A DNA stretch of 64,000 bases from Dinoroseobacter sp049801095 (GTDB lineage Bacteria; Pseudomonadota; Alphaproteobacteria; Rhodobacterales; Rhodobacteraceae), in contig NZ_JBNAGH010000001.1 of NCBI RefSeq assembly GCF_049801095.1, positions 434,001-498,000 of the forward strand, read 5' to 3'. The position numbers were made by a program, and so were the translations under genes. The notes under the pieces were generated by a model. The model saw only the letters and a program-made list of their open reading frames with translations, had not been told where the DNA came from and searched no databases. This document shows positions 51,894-60,028 of the stretch, piece by piece. The first letter of the stretch is position 1; every line of letters starts with the position of its first letter.

Positions 51894-52910
51894 GTGACCG
51901 CCCTCAAGGACTATATCCGTCTGGAATCCACGGGCCTCTGGCGCGCGGGCGAAGAGGCCCAGCGCCGTGATGTCTATGTCTTTGTGGGCACCGCGTCTCT
52001 GGTGATCGCCGACAAGACCGAGGCGCCGCTCTCCCACTGGTCCCTGCCCGCGATCGAGCGGCAGAACCCCGGCGTGCGCCCGGCGCTCTTCACCCCCGGA
52101 CCGGATGCGGATGAGACCCTTGAGATTGCGGATCCGGACATGATCGACGCCATCGAAAAGGTGCAACAGGCCGTGCGCAAGGCCGAGCCCAAGCCCGGGC
52201 GCTTGCGCCTTCTGAGTGCGGTGAGCGCGGCGGTGGTGGTGATCACGCTTGGCGCGCTCTGGCTGCCCGATGCGATCAAGGATCACGCGACCTCCGTTGT
52301 GCCCATCGCCCAGCGCGCGGCCATCGGGGTCAATGTGCTCGGCGCGTTGGAGCCGATGACCGGTCCTGTTTGCGACACGCCCGAAGGCAGCCGCGTTCTG
52401 ACCCGGATGGTCCAGCGTGTGGCGCGCCCGGATGCGCCGCGGGTCCATGTGGTGCGTACGGGGGTTGAGCAGGCCTTGCTCCTGCCCGGTCCGCTGATCG
52501 TGCTGGGACGGAGCACGATTGAGGATCACGAGACCGCCGATATCGCGGCGGGTCATATCCTGGCCAAGCTCGCCCAGGCCGAGAGCTCGGACCCGTTGCG
52601 TGTCATGCTGGAGGAGCTTGGCACCTTCACCACCCTGCGCTTCCTGACCACCGGGCATTTCCCGGAGATCGCCCTGTCGCGCTATGCCCGTCACCTGCTG
52701 ACGGCCCCGGCGCCGGAGGTGTCCGATGCGGCCCTGTTGAACCGCTTCGCCCGGGCGCGGGTGGCGACGACGCCCTATGCGCGCGCGCTGGATGTCACCG
52801 GCGAGACGACGCTCGCCCTGATCGAGGCGGACCCCTATCGCGGCACGGACAGTCCCATCGTGCTCGACGACAATTCCTGGATCGTGCTGCAGGCCCTCTG
52901 CGAGCGCTGA
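51894..52910 (+). CDS. Membrane protein of unknown function with an M48-like sequence pattern
   Basis: 338 residues from GTG 51894. Residues 1-100 are soluble and acidic, a single hydrophobic segment lies at about 104-124 (RLRLLSAVSAAVVVITLGA), and residues 125-338 are soluble. A pattern similar to the core of M48 metallopeptidases is seen: LLLPGPLIVLGRSTI (194-209), then DIAAGHILAKLAQ, where HExxH would be. Only one of the two His remains and the Glu is absent, so catalysis is unlikely. I do not recognise the family by name. It is convergent with upp, 1 base apart, and preceded by a 107-base gap after the synthetase. Confidence 0.72.
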   Translation: MTALKDYIRLESTGLWRAGEEAQRRDVYVFVGTASLVIADKTEAPLSHWSLPAIERQNPGVRPALFTPGPDADETLEIADPDMIDAIEKVQQAVRKAEPKPGRLRLLSAVSAAVVVITLGALWLPDAIKDHATSVVPIAQRAAIGVNVLGALEPMTGPVCDTPEGSRVLTRMVQRVARPDAPRVHVVRTGVEQALLLPGPLIVLGRSTIEDHETADIAAGHILAKLAQAESSDPLRVMLEELGTFTTLRFLTTGHFPEIALSRYARHLLTAPAPEVSDAALLNRFARARVATTPYARALDVTGETTLALIEADPYRGTDSPIVLDDNSWIVLQALCER

Positions 52911-52911
52911 G

Positions 52912-53544
52912 TTACTTCGTGCCGAAAAGCCGGTCGCCCGCATCGCCGAGACCGGGCACGATATAGCCCTTCTCGTTCAGATGACTGTCCACGGCGGCGG
53001 TCACAACCGGCACATCCGGGTGTGCCTCTTTCATCCGCGCCACTCCTTCGGGGGCCGCGAGCAGACAGAGGAACCGGATATCCGTAGCCCCCGCCTCCTT
53101 CAGCAGATCGATCGCCGCCGCCGAGGAATTGCCCGTGGCCAGCATCGGATCGACGGCGATCACCCGGCGCTCGGACAGGGCATCGGGCACCTTGAAGTAA
53201 TACTGCACCGGCTCCAGCGTTTCTTCATCCCGGTAGAGCCCGACAAAGCCGACCCGCGCCGACGGGATCAGCTGCAGCACCCCGTCAAGCAACCCGTTCC
53301 CCGCCCGCAGGATCGAGATCAGCGCAAGCTTCTTGCCCTCGAGCTTGGGCGCATCCATGGGCTGGATCGGCGTCTCGATCTGCTCGCTCTTCATCGGCAG
53401 GTCCCGCGTGACCTCATAGGCCAGAAGCAGCGCGATCTCCTGCAGCAGCCGCCGAAACTCGGAGGTCGAGGTCGCCTTGTCCCGCATCAGGGTCAGCTTG
53501 TGCTGCACAAGCGGGTGGTCGACGATTGTGCAATGCTCGGTCAT
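52912..53544 (-). CDS. upp: Uracil phosphoribosyltransferase
   Basis: 210 residues. The PRPP-binding loop is VIAVDPMLATGNSSAAAIDLL, and the uracil-binding C-terminus is GYIVPGLGDAGDRLFGTK. It makes UMP from uracil and PRPP. It is the last gene of the minus-strand salvage operon, starting within the add stop (ATGA). Uracil would come from degradation of uridine and deoxyuridine by the enzymes upstream. Confidence 0.97.
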   Translation of the reverse strand: MTEHCTIVDHPLVQHKLTLMRDKATSTSEFRRLLQEIALLLAYEVTRDLPMKSEQIETPIQPMDAPKLEGKKLALISILRAGNGLLDGVLQLIPSARVGFVGLYRDEETLEPVQYYFKVPDALSERRVIAVDPMLATGNSSAAAIDLLKEAGATDIRFLCLLAAPEGVARMKEAHPDVPVVTAAVDSHLNEKGYIVPGLGDAGDRLFGTK

Positions 53545-54536
53545 GAGAGGTCTCCGAAAGTGGCGTCCAGTTTGGCGCGCAGGGTGGTCTTGGTCTCCGC
53601 GTCGCAGAAGGCGGCGTCGAGGGCGGTGTCGCTGATCGCGGCAAACTCCGGCAGGTCCCAGCCGAAGTGATGGGCGAGGTTCTCGTATTCCCGGGACATG
53701 GTGGTGTGGAAGAACGGCGGGTCATCGGTGCTGACAGTGACGGGCACGCCCGCCCGGCGCAGACGGTCGATCGGGTGATCCCGCCAGGCCTCATAGACCT
53801 TGAGCGCGATGTTGGAGCCCGGGCAGACCTCCAGCACGACACCGGCTTCGGCCAGCGCCTCCATCAGGGCCGGATCCTGGATCGCATGAACCCCGTGGCC
53901 GATCCGCGAGACGCCCAGATCCTGCCAGGCATCGCGCACGGATTGCGGCCCGCCCCACTCGCCCGCATGGGCCGTGAGCGCCAGCTCCGCCTCGCGCGCC
54001 ATGTCGAAGGAATAGGCGAAGTCCTTGGGCGCGCCCATATTCTCATCCCCGGCAAGGCCCAGCCCGGTGATGAAGCGGCCCGCAGTCTCGGCAGCGCAAA
54101 GGGCGGTCTCCTTTGCCTTGTCGGGGCCGAAATGGCGGATACAGGTGACGATCCCGCGCATGACGATCCCGTCGGCGGCTTCCGCATCTCGGGCGGCTTC
54201 CTCAATGGCAGCGAGATAGTCGCGCCAGGCGGCGAGATCCCGGTCCCCGCAGAAATCCGGGCTGAGGAAGGATTCCGTATAGATCACCCCTTCGGCTGCA
54301 GAGGCCGCCAGTACCGCGCGGGTCAGGCGATAGAAGTCCTGAGGCGTCTGCAACACGGTGCAGGCGGCCTCATAGACCCGCAGGAAATCCACAAAATCCT
54401 TGTAGCGATAGGCCCCGGCCTCATCGAAGATACCCGTCAGGTTGACGGATTTCTCGGCGGCCAGTTCACGGATGAACTCCGGCGGGGCGGCTCCCTCAAG
54501 ATGGAGGTGCAGTTCCAGTTTCGGAAGCTCTTTCAC
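53541..54536 (-). CDS. add: Adenosine deaminase
   Basis: 331 residues starting with GTG at 54536. The zinc-binding HxH is in ELHLHLEGA. The catalytic Glu/His part is HAGEWGGPQSVRDAWQDLGVSRIGHG, and the later zinc Asp is in STDDPPFF. It deaminates adenosine and deoxyadenosine to inosine forms; some close relatives are adenine deaminases, which I cannot exclude. Its GTG overlaps the deoB stop as GTGA. Part of cdd-deoA-deoB-add-upp. Confidence 0.92.
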   Translation of the reverse strand: MKELPKLELHLHLEGAAPPEFIRELAAEKSVNLTGIFDEAGAYRYKDFVDFLRVYEAACTVLQTPQDFYRLTRAVLAASAAEGVIYTESFLSPDFCGDRDLAAWRDYLAAIEEAARDAEAADGIVMRGIVTCIRHFGPDKAKETALCAAETAGRFITGLGLAGDENMGAPKDFAYSFDMAREAELALTAHAGEWGGPQSVRDAWQDLGVSRIGHGVHAIQDPALMEALAEAGVVLEVCPGSNIALKVYEAWRDHPIDRLRRAGVPVTVSTDDPPFFHTTMSREYENLAHHFGWDLPEFAAISDTALDAAFCDAETKTTLRAKLDATFGDLS

Positions 54537-55732
54537 GACAAAAATACCTTGTCTTTTTCCAACATTTTCAACCCCAGATGCGCCGCAACACTGGCACCAA
54601 CATCCTGAAATCCAACATGACCGATGGATTTCACCCCGACGCCGCCGCCGATCACCGGCACCCGCTCGCGCGTGTGTTCGCTACCATGCCAAGTGGGGTC
54701 ATTGCCATGATCGGCGGTGAAGATCGCCAGATCTCCGGGCCGCAGCGTGGCGAGGAAACGGGGCAGAGAGGCGTCGAACCATTCCAACGCACGGGCATAG
54801 CCCGAGACATCGCGGCGATGGCCATAAAGGCTGTCGAACTCCACGAAATTCGCGAAGACCAGCGCACCTTCTTCGGCCACCTCGCCAGAGGCGATCAGCG
54901 CTTCCATCAGGGCTGCGTCCGTGCCCTTGACCACGGTGTCGATGCCTTGGCCTGAGAAGATATCCTTGATCTTGCCAATGGCATGGACCCGGCGACCGGC
55001 CTCTTGCGCGCGATCGCAGAGCGTGGCCCCCGGGGGCGCAATGGCATAGTCGCGACGGTTCTGGGTGCGGGTGAAGCCCTCAGCCTCGGAGCCAATGAAG
55101 GGCCGCGCGATCACCCGCCCGACCTTCATCGCGTGGAGGGTGGGCGCCAGCGTTTCGCAAAGGGTCAGCAATCTCTCGAGACCGAACGCCTCTTCATGGG
55201 CGGCGATTTGGAACACGCTGTCGGCGGAGGTGTAGCAGATCGGCCAGCCTGTGCGCATGTGCTCCGCCCCGAGCCGCGAGATCACCTCGGTTCCGGAAGC
55301 ATGGGCATTGCAGAGTGTTCCCTCGGTGCCTGCCAGCGCGGCAGTCTGCGCCAGAAGATCAGCCGGGAAAACCGGGTCGCTGGTGGGAAAGACGGTCCAG
55401 TCCCAAGGGACCGGCACGCCGGCAAGCTCCCAATGGCCCGTGGGGGTGTCCTTGCCCGGGGAAAGCTCGGTCGCGGCACCCCAGAGCCCGGTGGGCGTGG
55501 CCCCGAGGCCCGGTACCTCCAGCCCGGACGCCAGCTTGATCGCAGCCCCCAAGCCGAGCCCGTCCAGCACGGGCATCCGCAGCGGCCCGCTGCGCCCCTC
55601 TTCGGCGCGCCCCTCAGCGCAGGCTTGCGCGATATGACCCAGGGTGTTCGCCCCGTCATCCCCGAAATCCGCGGCATCCGGCGCGCCACCGCAGCCGACG
55701 CTGTCCATCACGATCAGAAAGGCCCGGGTCAT
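54533..55732 (-). CDS. deoB: Phosphopentomutase
   Basis: 399 residues of the alkaline-phosphatase superfamily. Metal-site blocks are IVMDSVGCGGAPDAADFGDDGANTLGH (with the usual Asp and Thr) and IFTADHGNDPTWHGSEHTRE near the C-terminus. It interconverts (deoxy)ribose 1-phosphate and 5-phosphate, linking nucleoside phosphorolysis to central metabolism. It starts in the deoA stop (ATGA). Confidence 0.97.
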   Translation of the reverse strand: MTRAFLIVMDSVGCGGAPDAADFGDDGANTLGHIAQACAEGRAEEGRSGPLRMPVLDGLGLGAAIKLASGLEVPGLGATPTGLWGAATELSPGKDTPTGHWELAGVPVPWDWTVFPTSDPVFPADLLAQTAALAGTEGTLCNAHASGTEVISRLGAEHMRTGWPICYTSADSVFQIAAHEEAFGLERLLTLCETLAPTLHAMKVGRVIARPFIGSEAEGFTRTQNRRDYAIAPPGATLCDRAQEAGRRVHAIGKIKDIFSGQGIDTVVKGTDAALMEALIASGEVAEEGALVFANFVEFDSLYGHRRDVSGYARALEWFDASLPRFLATLRPGDLAIFTADHGNDPTWHGSEHTRERVPVIGGGVGVKSIGHVGFQDVGASVAAHLGLKMLEKDKVFLS

Positions 55733-57036
55733 GGGCGCACCTCCCCAAGGATCAGCGGCGCGGCCTCATGGGCATCGCCGAGTGTGAAGGCCGCCTGAAC
55801 TTGCGCAACGGCACGGTCGGCAGCCTCCTCCCGCGCGGCATGGACCCGCGCGAGCGGCTGTCCCGCGACAACCTTTGTTCCGAGCGGCAGCAGGTCCGAC
55901 AGCCCTACAGCCGGGTCGATCCGGTCCGTTTCGGTCTGGCGACCACCGCCCAGAGCAACCACCGCCCAACCAAGCGCCCGGGCATCGCAAGCGGTGAGCA
56001 CTCCGGCGCGCGGGGCCGGGACCTCGCGCAGGATCGGCGCTTCGGGGAGGCCCGACAAGCCTTGGGCAACCACATCCCGCGGCCCGCCCAGCGCCGCCAC
56101 CATCCGGTCGAATACCTCCGCCGCGCGACCCTCGCGCAGCACGCGATCCATCGCATCCGACCCCGCAGCACTGTCCGGCGCGAGCCCGCCGAGGCTGAGC
56201 AGAGCACCGCCAAGGGACACGGTTGCTGCCCGCAGGCGCGGACTTGTCGCCTCACCGCGCAGGATGCGCAGCACTTCGGCGAGCTCCAACGCATTGCCAG
56301 CGGCAGTCGCGAGAGACTGGTCCATATCCGTCAGCAAGGCGATGGTCGGGCAGCCCGCGCCATTCGCGGTCTCGACCAAGGCTTCGGCCAGCGCAGTCGC
56401 GGCCTCCTGCGTCGGCAGGAACGCTCCGGAGCCACACTTGACATCGAGCACCAGGCCACCGAGTCCCGCCGCCAGTTTCTTTGACAGGATCGAGGCCGTG
56501 ATGAGATCGATGCTCTCCACCGTGGCGGTCACGTCGCGCACTGCGTAGAGCCGCCGATCCGCTGGCGCGATCCGCCCCGTGGCCCCGACAATCGCACAGC
56601 CGGCTTCGGCCACGACCTTGCGCAGTTGCGCCTCGGAGATGTTGGTGCGGTACCCTTCAAGCGCCTCGAGCTTGTCGAGCGTGCCTCCGGTATGGCCGAG
56701 CCCTCGTCCCGAAATCATCGGCACATAGGCTCCGCAGGCTGCGAGCGCGGGGGCCAGCAGGAGCGAGACCGTGTCGCCGATCCCACCCGTGGAATGCTTG
56801 TCGAGGACGGGCCCCGGCAGATCCCAGCTGAGCACATCGCCGCTGTCCCGCATGGCTTCGGTCAGGCGCACGCGCCCCGAGGGGCCGAGACCATTCAGCA
56901 GCGCGGCCATGGCAAAGGCCCCCACCTGCGCGTCGGAGACCGAGCCATCCGCGAGCCCGTTCGCAAAGCTCCGCAATGCGCCCGCAGGCAGCGGGGTGCG
57001 ATCGCGCACAGCTTCGATCACGGTGCGGGTGGTCAA
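55729..57036 (-). CDS. deoA: Thymidine phosphorylase
   Basis: 435 residues starting with TTG at 57036, which overlaps the cdd stop as TTGA; no better start is visible inside the conserved N-terminus. The family signature is SGRGLGHTGGTLDKLEALEGY, preceded by DKHSTGGIGDTVSLLLAP, the phosphate-binding part. It converts thymidine and deoxyuridine with phosphate to the base and deoxyribose 1-phosphate, which DeoB then handles. Confidence 0.96.
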   Translation of the reverse strand: MTTRTVIEAVRDRTPLPAGALRSFANGLADGSVSDAQVGAFAMAALLNGLGPSGRVRLTEAMRDSGDVLSWDLPGPVLDKHSTGGIGDTVSLLLAPALAACGAYVPMISGRGLGHTGGTLDKLEALEGYRTNISEAQLRKVVAEAGCAIVGATGRIAPADRRLYAVRDVTATVESIDLITASILSKKLAAGLGGLVLDVKCGSGAFLPTQEAATALAEALVETANGAGCPTIALLTDMDQSLATAAGNALELAEVLRILRGEATSPRLRAATVSLGGALLSLGGLAPDSAAGSDAMDRVLREGRAAEVFDRMVAALGGPRDVVAQGLSGLPEAPILREVPAPRAGVLTACDARALGWAVVALGGGRQTETDRIDPAVGLSDLLPLGTKVVAGQPLARVHAAREEAADRAVAQVQAAFTLGDAHEAAPLILGEVRP

Positions 57037-57425
57037 GATCCCTCCAGGTGGCCGGGATCAAACGCGCCCGGCAAAAGCTCGCCCAAGGTCATGGACAGCT
57101 CGCCGCCGGAAGTGGTCGCCATGAGCACGGGCACATCGGCCGCGCCGAACTCCTTGAGCTTCTGACGGCATCCTCCGCAGGGCGGGACCGGGTCCGGGCT
57201 TCCGGCGATCACGGCCACTTCCACAAGGGCCGTCTCCCCGGCGGCGATCATGGCCGCGATGGCGCCTGCCTCGGCGCAAGTGCCTTCGGGATAAGCAACA
57301 TTTTCCACATTGCAGCCCGTGTAGATCACGCCAGACGCCGACCGAACCGCAGCACCGACCTTGAAATTCGAATAGGGCGCATAGGCGTTTTCACGCACCG
57401 CGCGGGCAGCGTCCAGCAGCTCCAT
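57033..57425 (-). CDS. cdd: Cytidine deaminase
   Basis: 130 residues from ATG 57425 (MELLDAARAVREN). The small tetrameric form has three zinc-binding cysteines: TCAEAGAI (Cys and catalytic Glu) and PPCGGCRQ. It deaminates cytidine and deoxycytidine to uridine forms, the substrates of the next enzymes. It is the first gene of the five-gene minus-strand operon. The 186-base gap to the divergent maeB gene holds its promoter. Confidence 0.96.
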   Translation of the reverse strand: MELLDAARAVRENAYAPYSNFKVGAAVRSASGVIYTGCNVENVAYPEGTCAEAGAIAAMIAAGETALVEVAVIAGSPDPVPPCGGCRQKLKEFGAADVPVLMATTSGGELSMTLGELLPGAFDPGHLEGS

Positions 57426-57550
57426 TCCACACCCTCCTTGATCAGGGATCAGAGTGGGGCGCGGCGCGGCGGTTTGCAAGCCCGCAAGCGCAGCTTATGG
57501 TCGGCTTACCCCCCTGAGTGGATCCGCCGCAAGCCTTTGGGGTGGATTTC

Positions 57551-57586
57551 CATTCCCTAGGGGAATGAGATGGTTTAAGTCTAAAC
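57551..57586. promoter_or_regulatory. Two palindromes upstream of maeB
   Basis: CATTCCC-TAG-GGGAATG (57551-57567) and GTTTA-AGTC-TAAAC (57573-57586) are perfect inverted repeats placed within 61 bases of the maeB GTG. They could be operators for maeB or for both maeB and the divergent cdd operon. No binding protein can be named from the sequence. Confidence 0.5.
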
Positions 57587-57611
57587 TAATTTGAGATTGG
57601 GGAGGGGTCCC

Positions 57612-59891
57612 GTGTCCACGAGTAAAGACGACAGCGCCCGCCAGGCGGCGCTTCACTATCATTCGCATCCGCGTCCCGGCAAGCTGGAGGTCCGCGCGAC
57701 CAAGCCGCTGGCGAACCAGCTGGATCTGGCGCGCGCCTATTCGCCGGGCGTTGCGGAAGCCTGCCTTGAGATCAAGGCGGATCCGAGCACGGCCGCGCAA
57801 TATACCGGGCGCGGCAATCTGGTGGGCGTGGTCTCGAATGGTACGGCGGTGCTGGGTCTTGGCAATATCGGCGGGCTCGCGTCCAAGCCGGTGATGGAGG
57901 GCAAGGCCGTCCTCTTCAAGAAGTTCGCCAATATCGACTGTTTCGATATCGAGTTGAACGAGAAAGACCCGGAGAAGCTGGCCGAGCTCGTCTGCGCGCT
58001 GGAGCCGACCTTTGGCGCGATCAATCTCGAGGATATCAAGGCCCCCGATTGCTTCATCGTCGAGAAGATCTGCCGCGAGCGGATGAACATCCCCGTCTTT
58101 CATGACGACCAGCACGGCACGGCCATCGTGGTCGGCGCGGCGGCGACCAACGCTTTGCGGGTCACAGGCCGCAAGTTCGAGGACCTCAAGATCGTTTCCA
58201 CCGGTGGCGGCGCGGCCGGCATCGCCTGCCTCAACATGCTGCTGAAACTCGGTGTGCGGCGCGAGAACGTCACCCTCTGCGACATTGCCGGCGTGGTCTA
58301 TAAGGGCCGCACCGAAGAGATGACACCGCAGAAGGAGGCCTTTGCCCAGGACACCGACGCGCGCTCCATCGATGAGGTGATCGGCGGCGCGGATATGTTC
58401 CTCGGCCTCTCTGCTCCCGGGGTCATCACGCCAGAAATGGTCGCGCGCATGGCCGACAAGCCGATCATTTTCGCGCTCGCGAACCCCACACCCGAGATCA
58501 TGCCCGAACTGGTCAAGGAAACCGTCCCGGACGCGATCATCGCCACAGGCCGCACGGATTATCCCAATCAGGTCAATAACGTGCTCTGTTTCCCCTTCAT
58601 CTTCCGCGGTGCGCTGGATGTGGGGGCCACCGAGATCAACGACGCCATGCAGCTCAGCTGCATCGAAGGGATCGCGGAGCTTGCCCGCGCCACAACCAGC
58701 GCCGAAGCGGCAGCGGCCTATCGCGGCGAGCAGATGACCTTTGGCCCCGATTACCTGATCCCGAAACCGTTCGATCCGCGCCTGATGGGCGTGGTCGCCA
58801 CCGCCGTGGCGCGGGCTGCGATCTCCTCCGGTGTGGCCGAGCGCCCGATCGCGGATCTGGACGCCTACAAGGCGGCGCTGGACGGGTCGGTCTTCAAATC
58901 TGCCATGATCATGCGCCCGGTTTTCGATGCCGCGGCCCAGGCCGAGCGCAACATCGTCTTTGCCGAGGGCGAGGATGAGCGCGTGCTCCGCGCGGCCAAT
59001 GCCATGATCGAGCAGACAACGGACAAGCCGATCCTGATCGGTCGTCCCGAGGTGGTGATTGCCCGGTGTGAGCGCGCGGGCCTGCCGATCCGCCCGGATC
59101 GGGATTTCGAGCTGGTGAACCCGGAAAACGACCCGCGCTACCGCGAGTATTGGGAGACCTATCACGGCATCATGGAGCGTAAGGGCGTCACGCCCGACAT
59201 CGCCAAGGCCGTGCTGCGTACCAATACCACGGCGATTGCCGCGATCATGGTGCGGCGCGGCGATGCGGACAGCCTGATCTGCGGCACGTTCGGCCAGTAT
59301 CTGTGGCATCTGAACTATGTCTGCGAGACGCTGGACGATGGCGGGCATCATCCCGTGGGCGCGCTCAGCCTGATGATCCTCGAAGATGGGCCGCTCTTCA
59401 TTGCGGACACCCATGTGCACGCGACCCCGACGCCCGAGCAGATCGCCGAAACGGTCTGTGGCGCGGCGCGTCATGTGCGCCGCTTCGGGCTTGAGCCGAA
59501 TATCGCGCTTTGCTCGCACTCCCAATTCGGCAATCTCGACATCGATTCTGGCCACCGGATGCGCGCTGCGATGAAGATCCTCGACGGTCAAAACGTGGAT
59601 TTCTGCTATGAGGGCGAGATGCATACGGACAGCGCCCTCGACCCCGAGCTGCGCGACCGGATCTTCCCCCATTCGCGGATGCAGGGCGCGGCCAACGTGC
59701 TGGTCTTTGCCAATAGCGACGCGGCCTCGGGCGTGCGCAACATCCTGAAGATGAAGGCAAACGGGCTCGAAGTTGGACCGATCCTCATGGGGCTTGGCAA
59801 CCGCGCCCATGTGGTGACACCCTCCATCACGGCACGCGGTTTGCTGAACATGTCCGCAGTCGCGGGAACGCCTGTCGCCCATTACGGCTAA
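57612..59891 (+). CDS. maeB: NADP-type malic enzyme with C-terminal phosphotransacetylase-like domain
   Basis: 759 residues from GTG 57612, preceded by ggggagggg. The malic-enzyme half (about residues 1-430) shows SPGVAEACLEIKADP, the metal/substrate region VFHDDQHGTAIV and the nucleotide-binding STGGGAAGIACLNMLL. The last 330 residues are a phosphotransacetylase-like domain (IVFAEGEDERVLRAANAMIE), which in MaeB is regulatory rather than catalytic. It decarboxylates malate to pyruvate, giving NADPH. It stands alone, followed by a hairpin. Confidence 0.95.
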   Translation: MSTSKDDSARQAALHYHSHPRPGKLEVRATKPLANQLDLARAYSPGVAEACLEIKADPSTAAQYTGRGNLVGVVSNGTAVLGLGNIGGLASKPVMEGKAVLFKKFANIDCFDIELNEKDPEKLAELVCALEPTFGAINLEDIKAPDCFIVEKICRERMNIPVFHDDQHGTAIVVGAAATNALRVTGRKFEDLKIVSTGGGAAGIACLNMLLKLGVRRENVTLCDIAGVVYKGRTEEMTPQKEAFAQDTDARSIDEVIGGADMFLGLSAPGVITPEMVARMADKPIIFALANPTPEIMPELVKETVPDAIIATGRTDYPNQVNNVLCFPFIFRGALDVGATEINDAMQLSCIEGIAELARATTSAEAAAAYRGEQMTFGPDYLIPKPFDPRLMGVVATAVARAAISSGVAERPIADLDAYKAALDGSVFKSAMIMRPVFDAAAQAERNIVFAEGEDERVLRAANAMIEQTTDKPILIGRPEVVIARCERAGLPIRPDRDFELVNPENDPRYREYWETYHGIMERKGVTPDIAKAVLRTNTTAIAAIMVRRGDADSLICGTFGQYLWHLNYVCETLDDGGHHPVGALSLMILEDGPLFIADTHVHATPTPEQIAETVCGAARHVRRFGLEPNIALCSHSQFGNLDIDSGHRMRAAMKILDGQNVDFCYEGEMHTDSALDPELRDRIFPHSRMQGAANVLVFANSDAASGVRNILKMKANGLEVGPILMGLGNRAHVVTPSITARGLLNMSAVAGTPVAHYG

Positions 59892-59905
59892 GCCCGATAA
59901 GCATC

Positions 59906-59933
59906 GGCGGGCGCGGATTACAACCGCGCCGCC
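59906..59933 (+). terminator. GC-rich hairpin after maeB
   Basis: ggcg(g)gcgcgg pairs with ccgcgccgcc around attacaa, ten base pairs with one bulged G. It is 15 bases after the maeB stop. No T-run follows, so it may act as a barrier or a Rho-assisted end. Confidence 0.5.
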
Positions 59934-60028
59934 CTGCCCCCCCTGCGTTTGCGCAATCAGTCGCAGGCGCGGGCCTTGCCCTCGCGGGGCCGTCCCTCAA
60001 GAATGCCCGCGATGTTGAGGAGGCCCAC

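Noticed and set aside
57495..59882. A 795-codon antisense open frame over maeB
   Set aside because: It mirrors the conserved malic enzyme and shows no domain; it is a compositional shadow.
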